Origin: Onthophagus taurus
Taxonomy: Eukaryota > Arthropoda > Insecta > Coleoptera > Scarabaeidae
Reading direction: 5' to 3'
DNA: 64,000 nt
Assembly (NCBI RefSeq): GCF_036711975.1
Contig: NC_091973.1
Coordinates: 868,001-932,000, forward strand
The notes under the pieces: generated by a model
The model's database searches: none
Told to the model about the DNA's origin: nothing
The model's input: only the letters and a program-made list of their open reading frames with translations
In this document: positions 36,135 through 46,774 of the stretch, piece after piece
Position numbering within the stretch: position 1 is the first letter of the stretch
Layout: every line of letters starts with the position of its first letter
Translations under genes and position numbers: made by a program

Positions 36135-38439
36135 ATGAATCTAAAATTTACGTTGGTTACATTAATTTTTTTAGAACGCGTCTGTTATATTTTGGGTTGT
36201 TATCCAAATGTAGTCGGCGCTGACTGCGATAAATGTGAAGAAAACTATTGGAACATTCGCAGTGGAAAAGGTTGTGAACCTTGCGATTGTGACCGAGTTG
36301 GTTCTAAACATCCCCAATGCAACGAGGTTTGTTCCAATTTATTATTTAAATTTTTATTCACTCCCAATTTGTAGGATTCAGGAGATTGCGATTGCAATGA
36401 AAATTTCGGAGGTAGACGATGTAATGAATGCAAAGCGAATTATTGGGGTGATCCTAAAGCCGATACATGTATTAGTAAGTTTACATCATCATCATTAATT
36501 AATTAATTAATTTTTTTAATCATTCTTTTAGAATGCCAATGTAATCTCGAAACTGAACAATGCGATCGAAACACTGGAATTTGTAAATGCGGGGAATGTT
36601 TCAATAAATGGAACAAAACTTTAATTGATTTTGAACATGAAATAAATAAATTAAAAGATCGTAATAACGTTACAGCTGAAGCTGCATACACAAAGGAATT
36701 TAATTTAATCGAAAATACATTAAACGACATCGAAGATTTATTAAATCAACCACCAAAGAATGATTTAAATTTAGTTGAGGGAGAGCTCGATAGTTTAAGA
36801 GAATTAATCAACAAAACGGAACGCGGAGAATTAAAGCATTTAAATGAAATCTTAGCTAACGCAACTAGCGAAGTAGCAAATATGACTTTGCAAAACTTCA
36901 AAAATAAAATAGATTTGTTAAGGAATAAAGCAGATGAGTTGATGGCGAATGGGACGAAATTGCAAGAACGCAATGTAGAAGATGCTCTAGATATAATCAA
37001 AAACGTTAAAACTAAAGCAGATGATGCTGCTAAAAGCGCAACAAACACTCAGGATATTATAAAAAACATTGAAAGTCGTTGTAAAAGTACCGAAAGTAAA
37101 TCAAATTCAACCAAACACGAAGAAGATGTGGCTTCCTTAAAGAACTTAACTGAACTAATTAAAAATTTAAATGATTCTTTACCTAAATTAAACAAATTAA
37201 TTTGTGATGGGTCTGAATATCCATGCGATAATACTTGCGGTGGAACAACTTGCAATGGTACTAAAAACCAAGCGAAAAACGCAAACAGCTTATCCATAAA
37301 CACTGAAGCTTTATACAACGACAAAAAGAAATTACTTAACGAGTACATAACAAATTTAAGAAGCATTAACGGCACCTTACTTAAAAATCAAACAATATTT
37401 GCGTTTAATAAATCTTTAGAGGCCAAAAACGAGGCTTCCGATATGACAGATAAAGTCAACGATAAATTAGCTAAAATCGACGAGTTTATGAAACAAAGCA
37501 ATCCGATTCCTAAAGAAATTCAAGATAAAATCGATAATAAAACCAAGAATTTTAAATGGGAACCAGAAGATATTGAAGAATTTGCATTAAATATTAAAGA
37601 GACCGCGGATTCTTTAACAAACGTCGAACCGATTCGCGCAGAAACTGAAAAAAATTTAAGCGTTGCAAAAAAATTAAAAGAAGACGCCGATGATGCTAAG
37701 TAAGTCAAAAAATAATTTATTAATATAATAAAATAAATAAAATTAATTTTTTTAGAAAACAAGTTGATGATATCAAAAACATCGTAAATAACATTGAAAA
37801 TTTCTTAAAAAATACAGAAATCATTCAAACAGAAACCGAAACGAAAATTGGGAACATCTCGCAATCATTTGACAATATAACAATACATTTAGACAACGTA
37901 ATTATTAAAAAAATATTAATCCAAAAAAACCTTATTTTTTTAATTTCCAGATTGATAAACTAACAAATGAGACACAACAACAATTCGAAACCACTTCCAA
38001 AAACATAGAAACCCTCAATAAAGAATTAGCTGGTCTTAAAAAACTTTTAGGTAGTAATTTATTTGCAGCTCAATCTTTGAAGAACGAATCAATTAACATT
38101 AAGACGAAAACTGAGCAAACGATGCATAAATTAAACGGTTTATTAAATAATTATGATGAAGCGAAAACGAAATTGAACGCAAGTATAGAAAGGGTAAATA
38201 AATCAAAAGCGAGGGCGAAAAATTTAGTAAATAGGACTCTTAATTTATCGTTAAATGTTGAAGCAAAACAGGAAAGTATTTCGAAATTAATAACCCCGCC
38301 CAATAATAAGTTAAATTCGATCGAAGAACAATTAAACCAACTAATTTCGGATATGGATAAGCATACCGAAGATATCGAAACGATTGCGGACCATTTTAAA
38401 TTTTGTAACACAAAGAACATAACAACTCAAAGTGAATAA
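36135..38439 (+). CDS. Tandem copy of the LanB1 3' half: alternative exon set or short laminin-beta gene
   Basis: Exons 36135(or acceptor at 36175)-36326, 36375-36474, 36532-37699, 37756-37897, 37951-38439 match LanB1 exons 7-11 in order, phase and nearly in length. From the ATG at 36135 they encode 696 residues: a hydrophobic start ([13 protein letters not shown]), two LE modules, a shortened last LE module (about 30 residues absent), the coiled coil and a reduced beta-knob ([19 protein letters not shown]). The end is [14 protein letters not shown], keeping the C-terminal Cys. An AG acceptor at 36173-36174 stands in phase 1, exactly what LanB1 exon 6 needs. Splicing there would give a 1724-residue LanB1 isoform. 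No stop or broken splice site is seen, so I do not call it a pseudogene. It lacks LN, L4 and most LE modules if used alone. Confidence 0.8.
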
Positions 38440-38460
38440 TTTTATTGCCTAAACGCTATA

Positions 38461-38661
38461 CAGTGTTTGATTTTAGCTGTCACAGCAGACATCTTAATTA
38501 TATATATTTCTCGATATTTATGTTAAATTAAAAGTTTTTTTGTAGTATGCTCCGAATCCGGAGTGTTTTAGATAGTATAAAATTAAGTGTGGAGCAATAC
38601 TTTATCATATCTCCAACAATAGTCGAGATATCTGGTGTGACAACTAAAATCAAACACACTA
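38461..38661. mobile_element. Mariner-type MITE
   Basis: Begins CAGTGTTTGATTTTAGCTGT and ends with its imperfect inverse, ACAACTAAAATCAAACACACT. TA lies on both sides. No coding capacity. Inner blocks (CATATCTCCAACAATA, AGATATCTG) match the copy in the glycogenin intron at 20757-20918. Confidence 0.65.
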
Positions 38662-39462
38662 TATATTGTATATAAGGAGTTGGGTTAAATAAAAAATAAT
38701 TTAATAATCATCGCAACATTTTTATTGTTGATTTCACTTATGGAGCTACTTTATTACAAGCACAATTTTTATTTTAACCTTAAAATAAAAAAATGCCACA
38801 CTCCTTCGGTTTTTATTTAATTCATTAAAAGTTGTATTGTAACATAAAGAAAATGTTCTAGCAACAAATTCAAAATCCCATCCCATATGGCGGTATTAAA
38901 TCATATATTAAACCATATTTCAAATCAAATTGTACATCAAACGCAGGCGCGTTAAAAAAATATCAATAAAAGTATCGACTGCGCATGCGTTTAAATAACA
39001 ACTGATAAAGAAGTCCAATAAAAAATATTTCAATGCAGTAAAAATGGTTTTTGAATCAAAATAAATTTAGTTTAACGAGAAAATTAAACGCATGTGCATT
39101 TGAAAAATTTCAATTAAAAATATTGCGCACGCGTTTATTAAATGAGACTTCTTGTTTCGATGTCAATAATGCTCATTTTACGTTAAAGTTTGATGAAAAT
39201 TGAAAATTTTACTCTTAAACATTATATCACAGATAAATGTTTAGACATATCACATAACTTAAAAATAAAGTGAAATAATGTAAAAAGAAAATTCAAAAAT
39301 TATATATTAGGTACGTACAACTAAAAATTAATAATAACTTTTTCTTAAAAAAAGAGGAAAAAGTAATTTTTATAATTAATAACTTTCTCATAAATTCAAT
39401 TAACTTAAATTATTAAAAACTAAATTCAATTTGAGGTGTAATTAATAAACAAAAAAAAATAC
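38662..39462. other. Intergenic, with GCGCATGCG-type palindromes
   Basis: No gene is seen. Between 38940 and 39140 three blocks related to GCGCATGCGTTTAAAT occur among ATATTTCAAT-like spacers, suggesting a degenerate direct repeat. The part next to 39463 is probably 3' UTR of the minus-strand gene. Confidence 0.4.
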
Positions 39463-41015
39463 TTACATACGATTAAACGCATACGGTGTATGGTGTTCAT
39501 TTATCACATATCCCGTATTCGCTAGTTGATACGAAAATGTATTCGAAGTGGCATGGTTATTGGTCTGTGTAGCGGTAACAATATTCCCGTTAGGTAACAA
39601 TTGTTGGACGGGCGTAACCAAAAATGTCGCTTGCTGATGATGTTGACCACCTCCAGCATCACCATGCGGAGGAGCCACAACTAATGGAATAACTTGTTGT
39701 ACATCCTGATTAATAATACATTTCGGAAGTTGTTGTTCACGCGGTCTTTCAACATTCGTTTGTAATTGTTGTTTAGGTATTTGCTGTATTTGTATTGTAG
39801 TGGTTTGATTAGAGTCCGTTTGAGGAGTTTGTTGCAACGTTTGTTGTTGTTGGTGTTGTTGACCGGCAGCATTTTTAAGTTCAACTTTAGAAAATTTCAC
39901 ATGAGGAAATTGTTCTTTCATAAAATGTCGAAATGTTGAATAACCCATTAATTTAATTCCAGGATCAGTTACTTCTCCGTACTCTTTGTATGCATCATGT
40001 ACATTTTTACGCGTTATATCCCATGGTAATTGAATGATTTGTTTCGAATTACTAACGTTTGCTTCGTTTGTGTGTTGTTCGAGGTATTGTTTTAAAAATT
40101 CTGTAGCATGTCTATAAATATCTAAAGAAAAGGTGTTGTGGGGTTTTTTACCATGATTACCGTGTACTCGAGGTGCTACACCATGCGTCATTACGTGTTT
40201 TCGAATTCGTTTCAACTGATAATGAGTACAATTTTCTAAGTATAAAAACGCATCGAGGCAAACCCGTCTACCTTGATAAACGTATTGCGATCGAAGACGT
40301 CGTCGTTCTTTATGCCGGACCGTTGTATCGGGATTCGCCAAACACGCCATTGTAACACCCATTAAATACATGTCATGTTCGCCTTTTGTCAATTCGGCTA
40401 TGTTTAATCGGTGTTTATAAACGCTGTCCGGATTTAAACCACGAAAACAACTTTCGTCCTGACACTCACAACCACGTCTAAAACGTTCTTTTACCTGCGT
40501 AGCGCTCTCTTCTAATTTAGTCGGCTCCATCGATCCTTCTAACGGCAGAAATTTCTTTTTCTTTTTAATCACTTTCAATTTTTTTACCAACAATTTCGAG
40601 GCCGGCTTTAATTTTTTCTTTACCGGTTCCGATTCTTGAAGTTGATCATCATCAGCACTCGTAGTTTGCATCGTCGTTGCGTATATTGAATTTATATGGT
40701 GTTCGGTTTCCATTGTATGTTCCTCCCAAATTACCTAAATCAAAAATTAATCAATTAAAGAATATTAATGTTGAACATTACCTGTTGATTATCAATCGTT
40801 TGTGAAAACTGAGTTGCCCCATCGATCGAAGAAAAAATGTTGTGCCCAGCAATTGAAACTGGGGTATGCCATTGAATTTGTGTTTCTGCTTCTGCAGTCT
40901 CTCCGTTTGTTCCATTTGTTTGAAAAGTTTCCGTGTGTTCTTGTTTTTCAATACGTTCCACTGATAATAAAGAATGAAGAACCTCACTCGCTTCTTTTTC
41001 TGCAGCTCTTGACAT
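39463..41015 (-). CDS. Uncharacterised basic, Gln-rich probable nuclear protein
   Basis: Two exons on the minus strand, 41015-40782 and 40734-39463, joined in phase 0; 501 residues. I do not recognise the family by name. Visible parts are an acidic/polar N-terminus (1-110) and a Lys-rich probable nuclear localisation signal (KKLKVIKKKKKF). A compact conserved-looking core at about 145-345 holds a Cys cluster (GCECQDESCFRG), RHKERRRLRSQYVYQGRRVC and KRIRKHVMTHGVAPRVHGNH. The C-terminal third is rich in Gln, Thr and Asn. The layout suggests a DNA- or RNA-associated regulator. The core resembles, from memory, a broad uncharacterised animal family with a QG-x-x-VC and HGN signature, some linked to transposon integrases, but I cannot confirm this. 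The last codons read CGT ATG TAA GT, so the stop overlaps a good donor and a longer form is possible. Confidence 0.75.
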
Positions 41016-41454
41016 CTATTCAAATAAGATTTTTTATAGGAAAAACTTATATGAAATGTGACGATATTCTAGAATGGACTTGACATTACGTGAATAATGC
41101 GATCTTTACAATTACGATGTTGTGTTTATTGCCGATACAATATTGAGAACTTATTTAAATTTGATTTTATCATATTTTGAGCAAGTGATCCGAACTGACG
41201 TAGTAATTCTGGAGTAAATATTGTACGAAAATCTAACCATTCGAATACGAGTATTAATATAAAAGAATTTGTAAATAAAATATTAAAACTGTTCATTTCC
41301 ACTTTATCAATAACACGAAAAATAATTTAATTGAATTCACCGCGTTCATTTGGGACACTTTCACACGTGAAACACTTTATTCCCGCACTTTAATCTGCTT
41401 TACACTATTCACTAAATCATATAATGTTGAGATTTTCGAAGACGTCGGCCGCCC

Positions 41455-42350
41455 CAAATATCATGAACAATATAGGTATTATTTTTACCAACAATTTATG
41501 CTTTGCCGAGCACGTGAAAACCATAACTTCCGCAGCACTTCGACTCTTAGGATTTATTATAAGAAATGCTTATAGTTTTTCAAATGTGGAGACGTTAAAA
41601 TTATTATTCAATTCATTGGTGCGATCTAAATTAGAATACGCGGTAATTGTATGGCATCCTGGATCAGACCTTTATTCAAACTTAATCGAAATTATTCAAA
41701 ATAAGTTTATTCGGTATACTTATTACAAACAATTTAATGCCTTTATCGGGTTCAGATCGTACGAATTTGCGCGTACATTATTTGATATAACTAAATTATC
41801 TATTAGAAGGAAAATCATATCGCTTTGTTTTCTATGTAAAATATTAAACAATAAAATAGATGCACCTTTAATCTTGGAAAAGATTGGTTCTTACGTGCCG
41901 GCATATTGTGGACGATCGAAAAATCTATTTTACATTCCCCGCTTTACCACTGAACTCAGAAGAAATTCTCCTTTTATTAGAATTCTCTTGTTATATAACA
42001 AACTATCTATGGCTTCCTTCATCCCACTATTTGGCGTCGATGTAAAAACAGTAAAAAAGAATTTGATGTCTGTGATGAACGTTGCAACCGCCCAGTGCAG
42101 TGGCTGATCTTATAGAATCTTATTATAGTTCATAATTCTTCGCGCATTCTGTTCCATTATTTTATTTTGTATCATTTTGTTTCTTTTTACTTATTTGCTT
42201 TTTTATTGTTTGCTTACAAATCGAGTACGGCTTAGTTTAATATTTAATTTAGTTTAATATTTAGTTCAATTTTGTTTAATTATTATGTAGTAATTCCGAA
42301 ATCTGTAATTAGGGGAAACCCTGTTTATTTTGGAAATAAATAAATAAATA
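41455..42350 (+). mobile_element. 5'-truncated LINE (reverse-transcriptase C-terminal end)
   Basis: An open frame from about 41424 to 42107 encodes only the region after the RT active site (NNIGIIFTNNLCFAEHVKTI, then LVRSKLEYAVIVWHP). A 3' UTR follows and an (AAAT)n tail ends at 42350. The catalytic YxDD part is missing, so this is a dead 5'-truncated copy. Its flanks carry a 20-bp inverted repeat (41434-41454 and 42355-42374). I cannot place the clade with confidence. Confidence 0.75.
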
Positions 42351-42833
42351 CTTAGGGCGGCCGACATCTTCGAAGTCGACCGAGATATTTCTTCCACAAA
42401 CATCACGCAGGGTAGACTTAGTTTCCCGCTTCGAATCCCGCCATTAACAACTTGTAGAACTACGAATTTATCTAATTTTGATATTTTCGTTGTTTTCTCG
42501 ATATTTACGCATCTAAGCGCAAAAGTGCATAAATATCGAGAGGTTATATAAATATAAAAATTAGATGAATGCGTAGTTTTCCATGTTGTTAATAATACCG
42601 CTCGGAATTCTGAACATATTACAAAAAACTTTTAGATTGAAAATTGTAGCAAATTTTATTCTTAACAACATTGCTCTCATCCGCTTTTGTTCCCAGTTGC
42701 GTAAATATCGAGAAAAATGCGTAAATTAGATGAATAGTACGCTTGGAATTCTGAGCATATTACAAAAAACTATATATTAATCGTATATCTTTATTTAAAG
42801 TGCAAGGTAATATGAAACAGGATCGATATGTGT
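42351..42833. repeat. Dispersed repeat related to the one at 2.8-3.1 kb
   Basis: Contains GGGCGGCCGACATCTTCGAAG (42355-42375) and two arrays of the TGCGTAAATATCGAGAAAAA type with inverted arrangement around 42500-42545. Both resemble blocks near 2990-3060. No coding content. Confidence 0.45.
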
Positions 42834-43610
42834 GCAGGTTAAGCGCCACTTCCGGTCGACGGATTTAGTCCAAACGTTCCAAACTTTATTGTAATAAGAA
42901 TATACCAAATTTCGTTAGTGTAGTTATTTGGATTTCTGAGTTATGATGTTCAAATATAGTCAAAATCCGCGTTTTATATCTTGCCGCCTAGATAAGTATT
43001 GGTGGATTAGTCAGGCGATATTTGATGTGTAATCTTCAAACTTGTTAAGAAGTAATTCCAAGTTTTTCGTCTTCAATGCGGGGGAAGTAACGCTATTTTC
43101 TCCTCCACAGTTCTTTAATTGCATATGTTGTTATATAGACTTGCATCTTGAAGAAGTTTATCATTTGGAGCTACTGTGAGCAAAATACAATAATTTAACA
43201 TCTTAGACTTAACTTCCTAACAATTTTGTTAGCGGTACAGGTTAAGCGCCACTTCCGGTCGACGGATTTAGTCCAAACGTTCCAAACTTTATTGTAATAA
43301 GAATATACCAAATTTCGTTAGTGTAGTTACTTGGATTTCTGAGTTATGATGTTCAAATATAGTCAAAATCCGCGTTTTATATCTTGCCGCCTAGATAAGT
43401 ATTGGTGGATTAGTCAGGCGATATTTGATGTTTAATCTTCAAACTTGATAAGAAGTGATTCCAAGTTTTCTGGAATTTTCTCCTCCACAGTTCTTTAATT
43501 GCATATGTTGTTATATAGAGTTGCATCTTGAAGAAGTGTATCATTTGGAGCTACTGTGAGCAAAATACAATAATTTAACATCTTAGACTTAACTTCCTAA
43601 CAATTTTGTA
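42834..43610. repeat. 403-bp tandem duplication
   Basis: A unit beginning CAGGTTAAGCGCCACTTCC and ending TTCCTAACAATTTTGT is present twice, with a period of 403 bp (landmark AAGCGCCACT at 42841 and 43244). The copies are almost identical apart from a ~25-bp deletion/replacement in the second (around 43465) and a few substitutions. No open frame; origin unknown. Confidence 0.9.
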
Positions 43611-45070
43611 CTCTCTAGTCTATAAGATGTTGATTTTTTGTTATATATAAGTAGCAACAATTAATAAAGTTACTCAAAATATATTAAATAGGATAACTCC
43701 AAAATTACTCGATCAGATCAGTTCCTTGGAAGGTGGCAATTATTTCTATCTTCAATAAATTAAGATTCTTTATTCTTCATTAGTTTCATTGCCTTCTTAA
43801 TTCATTTCAATTTCAAGCTGGATTTCATCAAAATGTTTTCTTTGATTACCAAATAAAAGCTGCTATAAGCCTAATATAAGCCCCATTGGGCTTCTTAATA
43901 TATATTCTCGATTCCTATATAAGCAAAAATATGTTATAATAATGCATTAAAACTGGTGTTAGTAAATTATTGTTACACATGTAATTCTTAATACTATTAG
44001 AAAATATATTAATAACAACACAAATACTGATTAACTACACATATTCCGACATTTTAATTTATTATGAGTGTGATTAAAAAAATGTCGGAAATATGATGAT
44101 ATTGGTTGTTGAGATTCAAACTTATAAATTGATGTTTGGTGGGAACAACGTGGTTTAGATATTTTAAACGAAAACCGTCTCTACTGCATGCCTTAAAAGA
44201 TCATTTTCGCATGGCTATGCGAATGTCAAACAAATATAGACCATATTGGTGTCAAGCCGAACTGAATAATATTTACCTTTACTCACGATTCCGTCGAAAT
44301 AATCGGTCGGATGTCCATAGATTACGATAGTAGCGATCAATAGGAAATTAATGTATTTGTAAATACCACGATTCGAGTGGAACTGAAATAGATATTTTGT
44401 ACTAAAGTTGAATACTTGTGTGGTTAATTGTGCGCCATATTCTGGCGTCAGAAAATAACGCGCATCCGGTGAAAACGTTGATATTGCGCATGCTTGTAGC
44501 GAAATTAATAGAGTTTTTTTATTCAATCATGCATTATAAATCATTAACACATAACGAAAGTTTCATTCAAAAATTAGTTAAACGCGCCGAAACCCAAAAA
44601 AAAAAAAATTTTCATTCAAATTTATTTTTACGTTTAAAACTTTACATTTCAGCCATTCTACCGAATGCGTGTCTACGAAATAACTAAAAGAATTGATTTC
44701 AGCCTTAACTCATAGGATCAATTTTTATTTTTACCCCGATAAAAACATATTTTAATTTAAATACAAAGAAATTATTTAAAAAATAATTAAAAAATTAAAA
44801 GAAAAAACGAAATAAATATCTTTTAATAATAATAATACACCAAATAAATATTTTGTACAGCAAAAATGTGCTCGTATCAACTCGGCCTGACGAGTTTTTG
44901 TTTATATTAATTTCATATATTCAAGTAAGATCGTAAAAATGCTAAAGATATCATGAATTTAACAACGTTTGTCAGGTTGTTGACATTGAATCATCTGCCA
45001 AGAAGTCTGAAAATAATGTAGCGAATATAAACGTTGAAAATCCAAATCGCAAAAAAAGGCCAATACGACA
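43611..45070. other. Intergenic DNA upstream of shifted
   Basis: No gene is supported. A small inverted repeat (ATTCCGACATTTTAA near 44044 and TTAAAAAAATGTCGGAA near 44075) could fold into a hairpin. The part nearest 45071 should hold the promoter and 5' UTR of the next gene. Confidence 0.4.
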
Positions 45071-46247
45071 ATGGCACAGTGGAGAAGTATTTTGTTGGGT
45101 TTTTTGTGCACTATTTGTGCGTTTGTTGAGCCCCAATACGCAGATATAAGTGATCCAAAGAACAATGGTGACTTACAAATGTGGATAGATGAAAGACAAG
45201 TAAAATTGGTTAGCGGTAAGAACATAGTATATTTAAATTATTGTGTAAGTACAATGCACAAAGAGAATATTTATAGGTATTCCAATGAAAATATATGCCA
45301 TTATAAATGGCGATGTTTCTCCGTATATTTTAGACCCTAATTTTGAGAAACACTTGCCTGTTATACCAACAGAAATGGGTTATGTTAATTTTACGTGGAA
45401 AGCAGGCCCCAAAAAATATTACTACGATTTTGATCGGCTTGAATCGTACAATGAAAACATCTTAAAACCTCCCGTTATTTCGATCAAAACTAAGGGTCGG
45501 GTACCGAGAAGGGCTAAAGAATTTAGTATATTTTTACCATGTTCAGGAAACAATTCTGGGATTGCTACTTTTGGAATTGGACTTCTTATCGAGAAGGGGC
45601 GTAAGGGCCGGCCGCTAAATGGCACTCCCTTAAGATTAAAATTAAGAAAGGAATGTTCGCAAAAAAGTCCCGATCCGGAATGCGACAAAAAATGTGCTAA
45701 CAACGGACGTTGCAATCACGAAAAAATTTGCCAATGTCCAGAGGGATACATGGGTCCTTATTGTAGCACCGCCCTTTGTTATCCGCAATGTTTTAATGGT
45801 GGAAATTGTACATCTCCTGGAGTGTGCAGTTGTCCACCAGGTTTTCAAGGGTTACATTGTGAAGGAGGTATTTGCGGGGAAAAATGTTTAAATGGAGGGA
45901 AATGTGTTCAAAAAGATACTTGCGAATGTTCTCGAGGATTTTTTGGGCCACATTGCGAATATTGTGAGTCAATTTTCTTCCTATATTGCGATAATTAAAC
46001 GTAAATCATTTATATTTTAGCAAAATGTATGATACCATGCTTAAACGGTGGAAGATGTCGAGGAGTGAACATCTGCAGATGTCCACATGGTTTTCGCGGC
46101 AACCATTGCGAAGTCGCTATCGCAAAGGCGCACAGAAGCACATGTAATTTACCTTGCAAACGCGGAACCTGCGTAGATAACCAATGCATTTGCGACCAAG
46201 GCTGGCATGGACGTCTTTGCCATCATAAGAAATCTAGGGAGATCTAA
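45071..46247 (+). CDS. shf: Shifted / WIF1 homologue (secreted WIF plus EGF protein)
   Basis: Three exons: 45071-45215, 45277-45963, 46021-46247; 352 residues. In flies Shifted promotes Hedgehog spread through the matrix; vertebrate WIF1 binds Wnts. It has a signal peptide (RSILLGFLCTICAFVEPQYA). A WIF domain lies at about 35-185 (MWIDERQVKLVSG, INGDVSPYILDPNFEKHLP, VNFTWKAG). Five EGF-like modules then run to the end (for example NNGRCNHEKICQCPEGYMG and KCLNGGKCVQKDTCECSRG). Domain order and EGF number match the family. Phases agree at both junctions. Whether it acts on Hedgehog or Wnt cannot be read from sequence. Confidence 0.92.
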
Positions 46248-46774
46248 AAAATCATAAAGAAATCTTTATGGAAACGATGGTGATATTGACAATAACAATG
46301 CTATATTATATTATTTCGGAATTTTTTATAGTATATTATTATTTCTGTGCCAACTCAATTTTAAATTTTATTATATATATAAAGATATAAGAAATTTATA
46401 TATATCTATATATGTATGTTGTGAATGTAAATTAATAATTACACTTGTGAATGTTTTCTTTGTTTTTATACGATAATAACAAAATAAAATGTCTATTAAA
46501 AGTCATATTCTTATTTTGTTAATATTACCTAGAATAGCTTGGTTTAAGACTTGGCCTGGTTAATTACAATTATTTATTTTGTATTTCTATTACTGTCTCT
46601 ATGATCACATCTCTATGTTCGCGACACTTTAGGACGAAAGTGTTTTTTTCATCATGGTGATAAAATTCGGACCAGTTTCAGGTTGATATAATCGTAATCA
46701 CTTATTCGCGGTTTTTGGAATATAAAATACTTGTGCAACCATGTGATTTACTAAATTATTACACATATTATAAA
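46248..46774. other. shifted 3' UTR and spacer
   Basis: AT-rich 3' UTR with an AATAAA signal near 46483, then unassigned sequence up to the LINE fragment. Nothing else is seen. Confidence 0.5.

Noticed and set aside
36135-38439. Calling the laminin copy a pseudogene
   Set aside because: All five exons are open, splice sites and phases are kept and the C-terminal Cys is present. Loss of the N-terminal domains alone does not show inactivity.
40802-41083. Plus-strand frame of 93 codons over the first exon of the unknown nuclear gene
   Set aside because: It is antisense to a coding exon with matching splice sites and has no content of its own.
44040-44095. Hairpin around ATTCCGACATTTTAA as a microRNA
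   Set aside because: The stem is short and imperfect, with no arm of mature length on a longer stem; not enough for a call.
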